NCBI RefSeq assembly: GCF_000024105.1
Contig: NC_013171.1
Span: forward strand, 988,501 to 1,052,500
Reading direction: 5' to 3'
From: Anaerococcus prevotii DSM 20548
GTDB lineage: Bacteria; Bacillota; Clostridia; Tissierellales; Peptoniphilaceae
Length of the DNA stretch: 64,000 nucleotides
Within the stretch, counting starts at the first letter, position 1. Each line of letters opens with the position of its first letter. The notes beneath the pieces are model-generated. The model did no database searches and had not been told where the DNA came from. It worked only from the letters and a program-made list of their open reading frames with translations. Below, in pieces: positions 44,229-54,506 of the stretch. Position numbers and translations under genes: made by a program.

Positions 44229-45267
44229 CTTTAGAATCTTCTACTTTTTCCTCTTTATCAGTAGTATCTTCTTCTTTTTCTGTCTTTACTTCAGTTTCTG
44301 ATCCTTTTACATCATCACTAGCGTCTTTTTCACTTGCATTTTCAGTAACTACATTTGCATCATCATGCAATTTCTTAATGTAATCTGCATATTTTTGATC
44401 TTTGATTTTCTTAGTGATTTCTTCTTTAGAATCTTCGAAAGAATCTGTTATTTTGTTAACCTTAATTATATGATATCCGAATTGTGACTTAACTGGATCA
44501 GAAACTTCCCCTTCTTTCATAGAAAAAGCAGCATCTTCAAATTCCTTAACCATTTGACCTTTGGAGAAGGCACCTACAGCTCCACCGTTTTTAGCACTAG
44601 CAGTGTCAGTTGAGTATTCCTCTGCAAGCTTAGCAAAATCTTCTCCGTTATCAATTTTTTCTTTTACTTCTTTAGCAGTTTCTTCATCTTGAACTAAGAT
44701 GTGAGATGCGTCAACCTTTACAAATTCATCTTTGTTATCTTCGAAATATTTTTTGATTTCATCTTCTGTAACTTCATTGTTAGAGTCGAACCATTCCCTA
44801 TGTTTTTTATACATTAGGTCCTTTTTGAGAGTTTCTTTGAATTTATCTAAACTCATATTGTAATCATCTAGTGTCTTATCGAATTGTTCTTGACCACCAA
44901 AATTTTGTACAGATTGCATCAAAGCATCATCTACTTCTTTATCATCTATTTTAATATCATTTTTCTTGATGTCATTTGCAATTAATTTATCTTGTACCAT
45001 CATAGTTACGATAGAGTTTTTGAGTTGTTGTTGGCTAGCCAGCATTGATGCATAGAAGCTTAGCTCGTCCTTATAATCATCCTTACTAATCTTTTCTCCA
45101 TCGACTATAGCTACAGTTTTATCATCGAGTTTTTCTGTTTTCTTATCTTTTACTTCCTCTGTTTGTTCTGTTTTATTGTTCGCACCTTCTCCTGCATCTT
45201 TATTTTGATTACATCCTGCAAATAACAAAGAAGCCATTAACATCACTGGTATAATTTTATTTTTCAT
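44188..45267 (-). CDS. prsA: Foldase lipoprotein PrsA (parvulin-type peptidyl-prolyl isomerase)
   Basis: A 359-residue lipoprotein with the signal MKNKIIPVMLMASLLFAGC and lipobox LFAGC. The SurA_N-type domain covers about residues 45-185. The parvulin domain covers about 185-280, with VDASHILVQDEETAKEV, KNGGAVGAFSKGQMVKEFED and KSQFGYHIIKV. The C-terminal 60 residues are a highly charged, Glu-rich tail not usual in PrsA. It acts outside the membrane in folding secreted proteins. It overlaps mfd by 11 bases, the same mfd-prsA order as some Clostridia. Confidence 0.93.
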   Translation of the reverse strand: MKNKIIPVMLMASLLFAGCNQNKDAGEGANNKTEQTEEVKDKKTEKLDDKTVAIVDGEKISKDDYKDELSFYASMLASQQQLKNSIVTMMVQDKLIANDIKKNDIKIDDKEVDDALMQSVQNFGGQEQFDKTLDDYNMSLDKFKETLKKDLMYKKHREWFDSNNEVTEDEIKKYFEDNKDEFVKVDASHILVQDEETAKEVKEKIDNGEDFAKLAEEYSTDTASAKNGGAVGAFSKGQMVKEFEDAAFSMKEGEVSDPVKSQFGYHIIKVNKITDSFEDSKEEITKKIKDQKYADYIKKLHDDANVVTENASEKDASDDVKGSETEVKTEKEEDTTDKEEKVEDSKDEANNKESEDENK

Positions 45268-48200
45268 TTTTACTCCTTACTTTTTCGATTGTTTTTAATA
45301 GTTCATAGGTATCTAAGAGTTTGTTTCTAGATACTGGAATTTTAAACGCTGGATTAGTCGATAAATCAAGAGACATATCTCTTTCAAATGATTGATTAAT
45401 CTCTGCCAATTCCTCAAAACTAAATGCATCCTTATTTTCGAAATATATGTTTACATTACCGCTTTTTTCTCTAATTTCACTAAATAATAATTCATCCGCC
45501 ATAGATTTTATCAATGAAATGTACATTAAATTATCTACCATTATAGGTATATCGCCATATACATCTATTAAATCAGCGACTAATTCATCATAGTCTTCTT
45601 GATTTTGAATTCTTGCAATTCTATTATAAATCTCAATCTTTTGTGCTTGGTCTTCAATATAAAAGTTAGGAATATATCCATCGACCTTTATATCGATATA
45701 TACATCAGATTTATCTTTGATTTCTACTTCCTTACCACTAGCTTTTTCTACTGCTTCTTGAAGGAATTTAACATAGAGATCATATCCTATTGCTTCGACA
45801 TGTCCTGATTGGCTTTCTCCCAAAAGATTTCCTGCTCCTCTTAATTCTAGGTCTTTCATAGCTATTTTATAGCCTGAACCAAAATCTGAAAAGTCTCTTA
45901 TAGATTTTAATCTTTTTTCACTAATCTCTGATAATATTTTTCCAGTCCTATAAGTAAAATATGCGTAGGAGGATCTATTTCCTCGCCCGATTCTTCCTTT
46001 AAGCTGATATAGTTGTCCAAGTCCCATCATATCAGAGTCATAGATTATTATGGTATTTACATTTGATATATCCATCCCGGTTTCAATGATAGTTGTCGAT
46101 AGGAGAATATCTATCTCACCATCTATGAATTCAAGCATTGTTTTTTCAATCTGCTTCGGACTGATTCTCCCGTGAATTATCGCTATATTTGCATCAGGAA
46201 CAAGTTCTATTAGATGATTGTAGAGTTTTTCTATATCATTAACTCTGTTATAGACAAAATAGACTTGACCATTTCTATTTAGCTCTCTTTCTATAGCTTG
46301 TTTAATAATACCATTATCATATTCAAGTACATAGGTATTTACAGGCATTCTTTCTTCAGGAGCTTCATCTAAAGTAGATAGATCGCGGATTCCTGATAAG
46401 GACATCTGAAGGGTTCTTGGTATCGGAGTTGCTGACAAGGTCAAGACATCAAGGGATGATTTTAATTCTTTTAATTTCTCTTTATGCTTAACACCAAATC
46501 TTTGCTCTTCATCTATAATCAATAGGCCAAGATTTTTATATCCTACATCTTTTGATAGTAATCTGTGAGTTCCAATAATTAAATCAACCTTTCCTGCTTT
46601 CAGATCCTTAATTATTAGTTTATTTTTTGAACCAGGATTAAATCTTGAAATCACTTGAACATTGACAGGAAACTTATCAAAGCGTCTTTTTATGGTCTCA
46701 TAGTGCTGATTCGCAAGAATTGTTGTTGGAACTAGAAATGCTACTTGATATCCATCCATAATTGCCTTAAAGGCTGCTCTTATAGCAACTTCTGTCTTAC
46801 CGAATCCCACATCACCACAAAGGAGTCTATCCATTGGTTTATCAGATTCCATATCATTTTTTATCTCTTCTATGGATCTTATTTGAGAATAGGTTTCCTC
46901 ATAAGGGAAAGAATTTTCAAACTCATTTTGCCAAGTAGTATCTTTTGAGAAAGCATGCCCCTTAATTTTAGATCTTTTAGCATACAATTCAACCAAATCA
47001 TCTGCTATTTCATCAACAGCCTTTTTGGCTCTTGCTTTAGCCTTTTGCCAGGTTTGAGTCCCCAAAGACGAAAGTTTTGGGCTTTCCCCTCTACTTCCTA
47101 TATATTTACTTATTAGATTCATCTGATCTACTGGTACGAAGAGTTTATCTGTTCCTCGATATTCGATGACTATAAAGTCTTTTTCAATATTATTTACTTC
47201 AATTTTTTCAAGACCCTTATATATACCGATACCGTTATTTTCATGAACTACATAATCTCCAATATCAAGGTCGGAATAATTGATAATATCTCTAGACGAG
47301 GTCTTGTTCTTTGATTTTTTCTTTCGAGCCTTTCTTTCACTACCATAAATTTCCTTATGGGTAAAAACATAAAAGTCTAGATCATAAATATAATATCCGC
47401 TACTACTTGTAGCATTTGCGATTTGTATAGGGATTTTCTCGAAACTTTCACCTATGCCAACTTTTGAAACTTGCGTAAAATCTTTTTCTAAATACGCATC
47501 TATCAGCTGAAAAGCAGTTTTTTCATTACCTTCAAGTATTAATACCTTTTTGTCGCTATTAGCAAGTTCTATTGTCCTATCTATGAAATAATCTACTCGT
47601 CGATTGAAATTTTCTGATTCTATTGTTTTTATCTCTATAATTTTTCTAGGATTAAAGAGCTTTGATTTTTTTAGAATAGATGTTAGGTTTATTATTCTAA
47701 ACTTATCTATTTGTTCATAAATATCATCAATCAGTATTCTTGCATGCTCAAAAGATTTGAAAACCTCATTATTCTCCATTTGTAGACTCAAGTCTTCGAA
47801 GAAATTTTCGTAAAAGTTATCATAGTCTTCTATAACTCTAGCAACATCATCAAAAAATATCAGACCACTCTTTGGGATATAATCTAAGAAACTAGAATAG
47901 TCATCCTTTCTATAGGGATTTACAAGGTCAATATTACTAACAAACATACTCTCTTCAATAAAAGCTGTAATTTGTTTATATTTATCTATGAGCTTCTGTC
48001 GATTTATTTCCTTTGAATCATTATCTAAAGACATTATTTCCCTGTTAATATTTTTTATCACCTTATCATAATCGTCTTTTGAATATATAAGTTCAGTAAC
48101 AGGGCTAATTTCAGCCTCAGAAATCTTTTCTATTGTTCTTTGACTGTCCTTATCAAATAATCTGATGGAGTCTACCTCGTCATCAAATAGTTCAATTCTA

Positions 48201-48769
48201 ACTGGATTGTCGTATGAAACGGGCCAGAAATCTATAATAGAACCTCTCTTAGCGAAGTCTCCCTTATTCTCTACAAGAGAATTAGCTGTATAGTTAAGAT
48301 TTATAAGATTTTCTATGAAGTTATTAACATCAATAATATCTTCATCTTTTATTTTAACAAAAGACTTGTTAAATCTATCTAAAGTGGTCAGTTTATTTGT
48401 CATAGCCTTTAGTGTAGTTATGACTATAAAGTTTTCTCCTTTAGCAAGCTTCGTTAGAACTTCCATCCTTTGAGAAAGCTTTCTATTATCTATTGACTTA
48501 ATATTATAAAAATTAATATCCAAACTAGGGAACAAATATGCCTTATTTTCTATAATTCCGTTTATACTATCGAGATAAATCTCAGCCCTTTTTTCATTTT
48601 CTGCAATTATTACTAGGCTTTCTTTAAACTTTTCAAACAAAGCAAGGACTAAGTGAGGCTTGAAACCGTCAGTTAGTCCTGATAAATATATAGGTGAATA
48701 ATCATCTATATTATTTTCTATTTGCTTAACTTGCTCTAAAGAGTTGATATTTTCTAATAATTTATTCAT
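45257..48769 (-). CDS. mfd: Transcription-repair coupling factor Mfd
   Basis: A 1170-residue DNA translocase that removes RNA polymerase stalled at lesions and recruits UvrA. The N-terminal UvrB-like region is followed by the RNA-polymerase-interacting domain (DIGDYVVHENNGIGIYKGLE). The RecG-like motor has GDVGFGKTEVAIRAAFKA, LLIIDEEQRFGVKHKEK, TLSATPIPRTLQMS and GRIGRGNRSSYAYF. The C-terminal TRCF domain is complete. ATG at 48769 is chosen over the TTG directly before it. It overlaps the 3' end of pth. Confidence 0.97.
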   Translation of the reverse strand: MNKLLENINSLEQVKQIENNIDDYSPIYLSGLTDGFKPHLVLALFEKFKESLVIIAENEKRAEIYLDSINGIIENKAYLFPSLDINFYNIKSIDNRKLSQRMEVLTKLAKGENFIVITTLKAMTNKLTTLDRFNKSFVKIKDEDIIDVNNFIENLINLNYTANSLVENKGDFAKRGSIIDFWPVSYDNPVRIELFDDEVDSIRLFDKDSQRTIEKISEAEISPVTELIYSKDDYDKVIKNINREIMSLDNDSKEINRQKLIDKYKQITAFIEESMFVSNIDLVNPYRKDDYSSFLDYIPKSGLIFFDDVARVIEDYDNFYENFFEDLSLQMENNEVFKSFEHARILIDDIYEQIDKFRIINLTSILKKSKLFNPRKIIEIKTIESENFNRRVDYFIDRTIELANSDKKVLILEGNEKTAFQLIDAYLEKDFTQVSKVGIGESFEKIPIQIANATSSSGYYIYDLDFYVFTHKEIYGSERKARKKKSKNKTSSRDIINYSDLDIGDYVVHENNGIGIYKGLEKIEVNNIEKDFIVIEYRGTDKLFVPVDQMNLISKYIGSRGESPKLSSLGTQTWQKAKARAKKAVDEIADDLVELYAKRSKIKGHAFSKDTTWQNEFENSFPYEETYSQIRSIEEIKNDMESDKPMDRLLCGDVGFGKTEVAIRAAFKAIMDGYQVAFLVPTTILANQHYETIKRRFDKFPVNVQVISRFNPGSKNKLIIKDLKAGKVDLIIGTHRLLSKDVGYKNLGLLIIDEEQRFGVKHKEKLKELKSSLDVLTLSATPIPRTLQMSLSGIRDLSTLDEAPEERMPVNTYVLEYDNGIIKQAIERELNRNGQVYFVYNRVNDIEKLYNHLIELVPDANIAIIHGRISPKQIEKTMLEFIDGEIDILLSTTIIETGMDISNVNTIIIYDSDMMGLGQLYQLKGRIGRGNRSSYAYFTYRTGKILSEISEKRLKSIRDFSDFGSGYKIAMKDLELRGAGNLLGESQSGHVEAIGYDLYVKFLQEAVEKASGKEVEIKDKSDVYIDIKVDGYIPNFYIEDQAQKIEIYNRIARIQNQEDYDELVADLIDVYGDIPIMVDNLMYISLIKSMADELLFSEIREKSGNVNIYFENKDAFSFEELAEINQSFERDMSLDLSTNPAFKIPVSRNKLLDTYELLKTIEKVRSKNEK

Positions 48770-49349
48770 CAATATCTTCCACTAATCTAACAGAATTGTA
48801 CAGATTCATTGACTTATCAATATTTTCTTCTATTATAGTTTCGATAGACTTGCTCGCTATATCAATTTCATTTCGTATTATTTCTGCTTCTTTTTCGCTA
48901 AATCCACTTAGGACAAAGTTTGCCAAATCCATATATTCTGGTTTCTTTCCTACTGCTATCTTTATCCTTGGGAAAGAGTCATCTTGAATTTGATAAATAA
49001 TGGATTTCATTCCGTTATGAGTCCCAGCTGATCCTTTTTTTCTTATCCTTATACTTCCAAAATCTATATCTATATCGTCGTAAATTACGATTAATTTGTC
49101 AGTATCAAATTTGTAGAAATTCTTTAAGTCCCTTACTGCTTCTCCTGAATTATTCATGTATGTTTGTGGTTTTACGAGCATGACTTTATGGCCAGAAATT
49201 GTTCCCTGACCATAGAGTGATTTGAATTTAGATTTTCTGACATCTATATTATGTTTCCTTGCAAGATAATCAATTGTCAAAAACCCAACATTATGTCTTG
49301 TATTTTCGTATTTTAATCCAGGATTACCTAATCCTACGATATAATACAT
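48762..49349 (-). CDS. pth: Peptidyl-tRNA hydrolase
   Basis: Recycles peptidyl-tRNA that has dropped off ribosomes. The 195-residue protein has GLGNPGLKYENTRHNVGFLT with the catalytic His, KPQTYMNNSGEAV, VIYDDIDIDFGSIRIRKKGS and GTHNGMKSI. It is coupled to prs upstream and mfd downstream. The glmU-prs-pth-mfd order is conserved in Firmicutes. Confidence 0.97.
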   Translation of the reverse strand: MYYIVGLGNPGLKYENTRHNVGFLTIDYLARKHNIDVRKSKFKSLYGQGTISGHKVMLVKPQTYMNNSGEAVRDLKNFYKFDTDKLIVIYDDIDIDFGSIRIRKKGSAGTHNGMKSIIYQIQDDSFPRIKIAVGKKPEYMDLANFVLSGFSEKEAEIIRNEIDIASKSIETIIEENIDKSMNLYNSVRLVEDIDE

Positions 49350-50338
49350 TATCTACCATCCACGAATAGTCCACTTATTGATTCATAAGTATTAATTCTG
49401 TGAATTGCTTCAGATAATAAAGGAGCTATAGACATTTGAGTTATCTTGTCGATTTTCTTATTTTCGTCTAGGGCTATGGTATCAGTTATTACTACTTCTT
49501 TCACATTTGATTTATTTATTTTATCAATTGCATCTCCACTAAAGACACCATGAGTCGCAACAAGATATACATCTTTAGCACCACTGTTAATTAAAAAGTC
49601 ACCTGCGTTAGTAATTGTCACTGCAGTGTCAATCATATCATCAACAATTATTGCATGTTTACCCTTAAAGTCTCCAATCACAGACATAACTTCAGAAACA
49701 TTTGGTTTTGGTCTTCTTTTTTCAATTATAGCTATAGGAAGCTTTAGATAGTCTGCAAACTCTCTTGCTCTTCTAACTCCACCTAAGTCAGGGCTTACTA
49801 CTACAAATTCATCTGGTCTATCATAAGCAAAATCCTTAAAATGAGTTGAAAGATGTCTTATAGCAGAAAAATGGTCGACAGGTATATCAAAATATCCTTG
49901 GATTTGTCCAGCGTGAAGATCCATTGTGATAACCCTATCAGCACCTGCTACTGTAAGAAGATTTGCTACAAGCTTCGCAGTAATTGGCTCACGACCTCTA
50001 GTCTTTCTATCCTGTCTAGCATATCCGTAATAAGGAATTATCGCATTTACGTATCCTGCTGATGCTCTTCTACAAGCATCAATCATAATAAGTAATTCCA
50101 TCAAATTATCATTGGTTGGATTAGATGTTGGTTGCATTATAAACACATCCTTACCTCTTATTGATTCATTTATTTTGATAGATATTTCTCCATCTTTAAA
50201 TTTCTCAATATCTGCTTCAGTTAGTTCAACTCCTAGATGTTTAGCAACACTTTCAGCAAGTTTCCTATTAGAGTTTCCTGTTAAAAGCTTCAATTCCCCT
50301 CTTTGAATATATGAGCCTCTATTACAGTTTGATGTCAT
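49349..50338 (-). CDS. prs: Ribose-phosphate pyrophosphokinase (PRPP synthetase)
   Basis: Makes PRPP for nucleotide, histidine and NAD synthesis. The 329-residue protein shows GREPITAKLVANLLTVAGA and MDLHAGQIQGYFDIPVDH. The regulatory-flag region and the PRPP loop VDDMIDTAVTITNAGDFL are present. The N-terminus is about ten residues longer than in Bacillus (MTSNCNRGSYIQRGELK). The ATG overlaps the glmU stop codon (ATGA). Confidence 0.97.
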   Translation of the reverse strand: MTSNCNRGSYIQRGELKLLTGNSNRKLAESVAKHLGVELTEADIEKFKDGEISIKINESIRGKDVFIMQPTSNPTNDNLMELLIMIDACRRASAGYVNAIIPYYGYARQDRKTRGREPITAKLVANLLTVAGADRVITMDLHAGQIQGYFDIPVDHFSAIRHLSTHFKDFAYDRPDEFVVVSPDLGGVRRAREFADYLKLPIAIIEKRRPKPNVSEVMSVIGDFKGKHAIIVDDMIDTAVTITNAGDFLINSGAKDVYLVATHGVFSGDAIDKINKSNVKEVVITDTIALDENKKIDKITQMSIAPLLSEAIHRINTYESISGLFVDGR

Positions 50339-51729
50339 TTTCTCTCCTTTAATTTTTCTTGATCTCTTTTTTTCTTTTTATCTACGTAGCCTGCAATATT
50401 TTTTTGCTCTGCTCTCTCTATTGATAACTCTCCCTTATCAATATCTTTAGTAATAGTAGATCCTGCTGCTACATATCCTTCAGAAGCAATGTTTACTGGT
50501 GCAACTATATTAGAATTTGACCCTATAAAAGCACCATCTCCAACTACAGACCTATGTTTAAATTTACCATCATAATTAACAAAAATCACGCCACAGCCAA
50601 TATTAATTTCTTTACCTAGATCACAATCTCCTATATATGCCATATGACCAGCCTTACAACCATCACCCATACTGGCATTTTTAACCTCTACAAAATTACC
50701 AATGTGAACATTTTTACCCAAATGTGCCTTTGGTCTAAGATGTGAAAAAGGTCCAATATTACTAGATTCTTCCATGATAGATTTTTCTATTACAGAATTG
50801 TCTATTCTCACATTATCGTAAATTTTCGAATCTTCAATTCTAGAAGAGCCCTCAATAATACAATTAGATCCGATCTCTGTCATACCTAGGATTTTAACAT
50901 TTCCTGATATCACAGTATCTTGACCAATTTTTACTCCAGGTTCAATTGTAACTGTTTCTGGCGTTTCAATTATTACTCCATCAAGCATATATCCATCGTT
51001 TATTCTTTGTCTAAGAATTCTACCAGCTTCTGCAAGCTCCTTTTTATTATTTATTCCATAGAATAAGTCAGCTTCTTCATTAATAAATGCCATTGATTTT
51101 TCATTTTTGTTATTAAGAATTTCAATGCAATCGGTTAAGTATAATTCGTTTTGGTCATTATCTGTATTTATTTCTTTTAGGGCATTTTTAAGAGAGGATC
51201 CATTAAAGATATAAATACCTGTATTTATTTCGTTAATGTCTAATTGATCATCTTTAAGATCCCTGTGCTCCGTGATTTGTAAGAAATTTCCGTTTTCATC
51301 CCTTATTATTCTTCCATATCCAGTTGGATCATTTATTTTAGTAGATAAGACAGATACACTTGCCTTATTTCCTATATGTCTATTTACGAAATCTTGAAGT
51401 GCTTTCTTAGTTATAAGTGGTATGTCACCATTTAATACAAGCACCTCATCATTATCCTCTATATAGTCGCTACATAAGCTTACAGCATATCCTGTTCCAT
51501 AAGGGAATTCTGGACCGATTTTCTGCTCTATTATCTTACAAGAATCGAACATTTCACTTATTGCTTCTTTATTCTTTCCTGATATAATAATAGTTTCAGA
51601 ATTTTCTAACTTACTTGCTTCATAAACATATCTAATTATTTCTTTATTAAGTAACTTGTGAAGGACCTTGCTGGTAGATGATTTCATCCTAGTTCCTTCA
51701 CCTGCTGCCATTATTATTACTTTCAACAT
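50335..51729 (-). CDS. glmU: Bifunctional GlmU (GlcN-1-P acetyltransferase / UDP-GlcNAc pyrophosphorylase)
   Basis: Makes UDP-N-acetylglucosamine for the cell wall. The N-terminal uridylyltransferase has IIMAAGEGTRMKSSTSKVLH, VLNGDIPLI and the EINTGIY loop. The C-terminal left-handed beta-helix acetyltransferase starts near residue 255 and has FSHLRPKAHLGKNVHIGNFV and NYDGKFKHRSVVGDGAFIGS. It is 464 residues, full length. It lies 3 bases after deoD. MurC, later in the same pathway, is encoded at 53103. Confidence 0.97.
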   Translation of the reverse strand: MLKVIIMAAGEGTRMKSSTSKVLHKLLNKEIIRYVYEASKLENSETIIISGKNKEAISEMFDSCKIIEQKIGPEFPYGTGYAVSLCSDYIEDNDEVLVLNGDIPLITKKALQDFVNRHIGNKASVSVLSTKINDPTGYGRIIRDENGNFLQITEHRDLKDDQLDINEINTGIYIFNGSSLKNALKEINTDNDQNELYLTDCIEILNNKNEKSMAFINEEADLFYGINNKKELAEAGRILRQRINDGYMLDGVIIETPETVTIEPGVKIGQDTVISGNVKILGMTEIGSNCIIEGSSRIEDSKIYDNVRIDNSVIEKSIMEESSNIGPFSHLRPKAHLGKNVHIGNFVEVKNASMGDGCKAGHMAYIGDCDLGKEINIGCGVIFVNYDGKFKHRSVVGDGAFIGSNSNIVAPVNIASEGYVAAGSTITKDIDKGELSIERAEQKNIAGYVDKKKKRDQEKLKERK

Positions 51730-51732
51730 ATA

Positions 51733-52452
51733 TTATTCCGGTGCAACTTCAAGAGCAAGTTCCATCATATTTGTGTACGATGTTTGTCTATTTTCAGCAC
51801 TATCAGCTACGTTTTCAACCATAGAATCACTAATTGTAAATATTCCAAGGCCTCTCTTGCCATGTTTCCTAGCGGCCATAAATAGACCATATGATTCCAT
51901 TTCTACACATAAAACGCCATATTTTTGAAGATTCTCAAAAACTTCTTTTGGCATATCATTGTAAAATTGATCTGATGAATGGACTTGTCCGCAGTGGGTA
52001 GTATAGCCTAATTCATTTGATTTTTCATAGGCTTGTAATAATAAGTCGAAATCTGGTGTTGATGAAAAATGTATATTTCCAAATAAATTATCATTAATAG
52101 ATGATTCAGAACATGCTGCTGATGCAATTACAATATCGTGTAGTTTCACATCTTTTTGCATAGATCCTGCTGTTCCTACTCTAATAATAGTATCTACGTC
52201 ATAGAATTGAAATAATTCGTTGTAATAAATCATTGATGATGGAATTCCCATTCCACTTCCCATAACAGAAACTCTTTTTCCCTTATAGTAACCTGTATAT
52301 CCAAGCATTCCTCGAGTTTCATTAAACTGAGTAACATCCGTTAAGAAATTATCCGCAATATATTTTGCTCTAAGAGGATCTCCTGGCATCAAAACTGTCT
52401 TTGCAATTTGATCAGCACTTGTTGCTGATATGTGTGGTGTAGGTATACTCAA
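51733..52452 (-). CDS. deoD: Purine-nucleoside phosphorylase, DeoD type
   Basis: A hexameric phosphorylase that releases purine bases from nucleosides. The 239-residue protein carries VLMPGDPLRAKYIADNFL, MGSGMGIPSSMIYYNELF, RVGTAGSMQ and the substrate-binding VEMESYGLFMAARKHGKRG. The start codon is TTG (52452), supported by AAAGGAG eight bases upstream. It lies upstream of glmU in the same direction, with its own gap after rpiB. Confidence 0.96.
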   Translation of the reverse strand: MSIPTPHISATSADQIAKTVLMPGDPLRAKYIADNFLTDVTQFNETRGMLGYTGYYKGKRVSVMGSGMGIPSSMIYYNELFQFYDVDTIIRVGTAGSMQKDVKLHDIVIASAACSESSINDNLFGNIHFSSTPDFDLLLQAYEKSNELGYTTHCGQVHSSDQFYNDMPKEVFENLQKYGVLCVEMESYGLFMAARKHGKRGLGIFTISDSMVENVADSAENRQTSYTNMMELALEVAPE

Positions 52453-52519
52453 ATTTATCTCCTTTAAAATATTCTCACTTATATAATAACATTTTTTATG
52501 AAAATTTAAAACAAGACTC

Positions 52520-52969
52520 CTAAGCTTTATTGGATTTTTCTATATCCATAATTTTATCTACTCTTCGTTGATGTCTTCCGCCTTCAAATTTAGTATTGAC
52601 AAATTCATCTACAATCATTCTACATGTTTCAGAGCCTATGACGCGAGCTCCCATACATAGGGTATTAGCATTATTATGAGCCCTACTCATCCTTGCTGAG
52701 TAAGCTTCAGAAACGCACGCTGCCCTAATACCCTGAATCTTATTTGCTGAGATACTCATACCAAGTCCAGTACCACAAATTAAGATAGCAAAATCAGCTC
52801 TTCCTTCAATCACCTCGGTACAAGCCTTTTTTGCATAATCGCTATAATCTACAGACTCACTATCATAAGCTCCTACATGATAAACCTCATGCCCAAGCTT
52901 TTCTAATTCATCCTTTACTACTTCTTCTAAATCAAGACCTCCATGGTCATTTCCTATTACATATTTCAT
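52520..52969 (-). CDS. rpiB: Ribose-5-phosphate isomerase B
   Basis: A 149-residue RpiB/LacAB-family isomerase interconverting ribose-5-P and ribulose-5-P. GNDHGGLDLEEVVKDELEKL, the active-site Cys in ILICGTGLGMSISANKIQGI, and SRAHNNANTLCMGAR are diagnostic. A neighbour of deoD and upstream of prs, it fits pentose-phosphate supply for PRPP. It is divergent from murC. Confidence 0.95.
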   Translation of the reverse strand: MKYVIGNDHGGLDLEEVVKDELEKLGHEVYHVGAYDSESVDYSDYAKKACTEVIEGRADFAILICGTGLGMSISANKIQGIRAACVSEAYSARMSRAHNNANTLCMGARVIGSETCRMIVDEFVNTKFEGGRHQRRVDKIMDIEKSNKA

Positions 52970-52987
52970 ATTCTCTCCTTTGCTATT

Positions 52988-53015
52988 AATATACTTTTAG
53001 CTAAGTTCTAATCAA
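52988..53015 (-). promoter_or_regulatory. Promoter of rpiB
   Basis: On the minus strand, TTGATT (53015-53010), a 16-bp spacer and TATATT (52993-52988), 19 bases before the start codon. Confidence 0.55.
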
Positions 53016-53028
53016 TTATTAATATCAC

Positions 53029-53061
53029 TTGACTCACTTTATTATATAAATATGGTATAAT
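53029..53061 (+). promoter_or_regulatory. Extended -10 promoter of murC
   Basis: An extended -10 (TGG then TATAAT, 53056-53061). The nearest -35-like box, TTGACT at 53029-53034, is 21 bp away, too far for the usual spacing. The leader then forms a small ACACC/GGTGT hairpin (53066-53080). Confidence 0.5.
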
Positions 53062-53102
53062 AAAAACACCCATACGGTGTAGATAATAACTAAGGAGAAT
53101 AT

Positions 53103-54491
53103 ATGTTTAAATTTGATTTAGATAGACATGATTATAAATACATTCATTTTATTGGAGTTGGCGGCATATCAATGAGTGGACTAGCCCAATTGCTTTTGGC
53201 TAAAGGTTATGAGGTTTCTGGTTCTGATAGGTCAGATAGTAAAATTATCAATCATCTAAGAGAACTTGGAGTTAAGATATCAATAGGACAAAAGAAAGAA
53301 AATATTACTAATCCTGACCTAGTAATATATACGGACGCAATCTTAGATGATAACGAAGAATTAATAGCTGCAAAAAAACTTAATGTTCCAGTTGTAACAA
53401 GAGGTGTATTTCTTGGTGCATTGATGAGAAATTATAAAAATTCTATTGCAGTATCTGGATCTCACGGTAAGTCTACCACAACTTCTATGATTTCTAAGAT
53501 TTTAATGCACTCTGATAAAGACGCTACTATCCTGCTAGGTGGTGAATTAGATGAAATGAAGGGTAATGTTAGGGTTGGTAGTGAAGAATACTTAGTAACT
53601 GAGGCTTGTGAATATAAGGGAAATATCAGATATTACTATCCACAAACATTAATAATATTAAATATTGACGAAGACCACCTAGACTATTACAAGGATCTAG
53701 ACGATATTGTAGATACATTTAGAGAGTACCTATCTAACCAAGATGAAAACTCAATGACTATTACAAACTTAAATGAAGAAAACAATAGGTTGATTTTTGA
53801 TTCTGTAAAGGGAAAGTTAATAACTTATGCACAAGAAAACGATGAAGCCGACTATTGTGCTTTCAATATAAAGTTTGACGAAATCGGTAGACCAAACTTT
53901 GACTTAAGAATGAGAAATGGTGACGTTGAACATTTCGAATTAGGTGTTATAGGAAGACATAATATCAATAATGCTATGGCTTCAATCATCGCCACATATG
54001 AAAATGGCATAGATATTGAAACTATTAGAAAGAATATCCTTAAGTACGAAGGGCTCGATAGAAGAATGCAAATCATAGGTGAAGTTGATGATGCGACGAT
54101 AATGACTGATTACGGCCACCATCCATCAGAGATTAAAGTTACCCTAGACGCCTTAAAAGAGCATACTAAAGGCCGTCTTATTTGTGTATGGCAACCTCAC
54201 ACCTACAGTAGGACCAAGGCATTGTTTGACGACTTCTTGACTTGCTTCGATTCTAGTGATGAAGTGATTATAACAGATATTTATGCTGCAAGAGAAAAGT
54301 TTGATCCAAGTATTCATTCAAAAGATGTTGTTGATGCTTTGGTAAAAAAAGGAATAAATGCGAAGTATATTGGTAAGTTTGAAGATTGTAGAGATTATAT
54401 TTACAAGGAAATTAAAAAAGACGACTTAGTCCTCACAACAGGTTGTGGTAATCCTGATGTTTTGGCGAGAATGATTGTCGAAGATAAGTAA
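53103..54491 (+). CDS. murC: UDP-N-acetylmuramate--L-alanine ligase
   Basis: Adds the first alanine of the peptidoglycan stem peptide. The 462-residue Mur ligase has FIGVGGISMSGLAQLLLAKG at the start, the P-loop VSGSHGKSTTTSMISKIL (about residue 117), and EACEYKGNIRYYYPQ. MTDYGHHPSEI and WQPHTYSRTKALFDDF are in the C-terminal domain. AAGGAG stands before the ATG. It is transcribed alone, convergent with mazF. Confidence 0.97.
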   Translation: MFKFDLDRHDYKYIHFIGVGGISMSGLAQLLLAKGYEVSGSDRSDSKIINHLRELGVKISIGQKKENITNPDLVIYTDAILDDNEELIAAKKLNVPVVTRGVFLGALMRNYKNSIAVSGSHGKSTTTSMISKILMHSDKDATILLGGELDEMKGNVRVGSEEYLVTEACEYKGNIRYYYPQTLIILNIDEDHLDYYKDLDDIVDTFREYLSNQDENSMTITNLNEENNRLIFDSVKGKLITYAQENDEADYCAFNIKFDEIGRPNFDLRMRNGDVEHFELGVIGRHNINNAMASIIATYENGIDIETIRKNILKYEGLDRRMQIIGEVDDATIMTDYGHHPSEIKVTLDALKEHTKGRLICVWQPHTYSRTKALFDDFLTCFDSSDEVIITDIYAAREKFDPSIHSKDVVDALVKKGINAKYIGKFEDCRDYIYKEIKKDDLVLTTGCGNPDVLARMIVEDK

Positions 54492-54506
54492 ATATTGTAT
54501 TTAAAC

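Noticed and set aside
44153-44383. Open frame on the plus strand across the Glu-rich end of prsA
   Set aside because: It encodes a low-complexity Ser/Phe/Leu stretch that is the antisense of GAA/GAT-rich codons, has no ribosome site and lies inside two well-supported genes.
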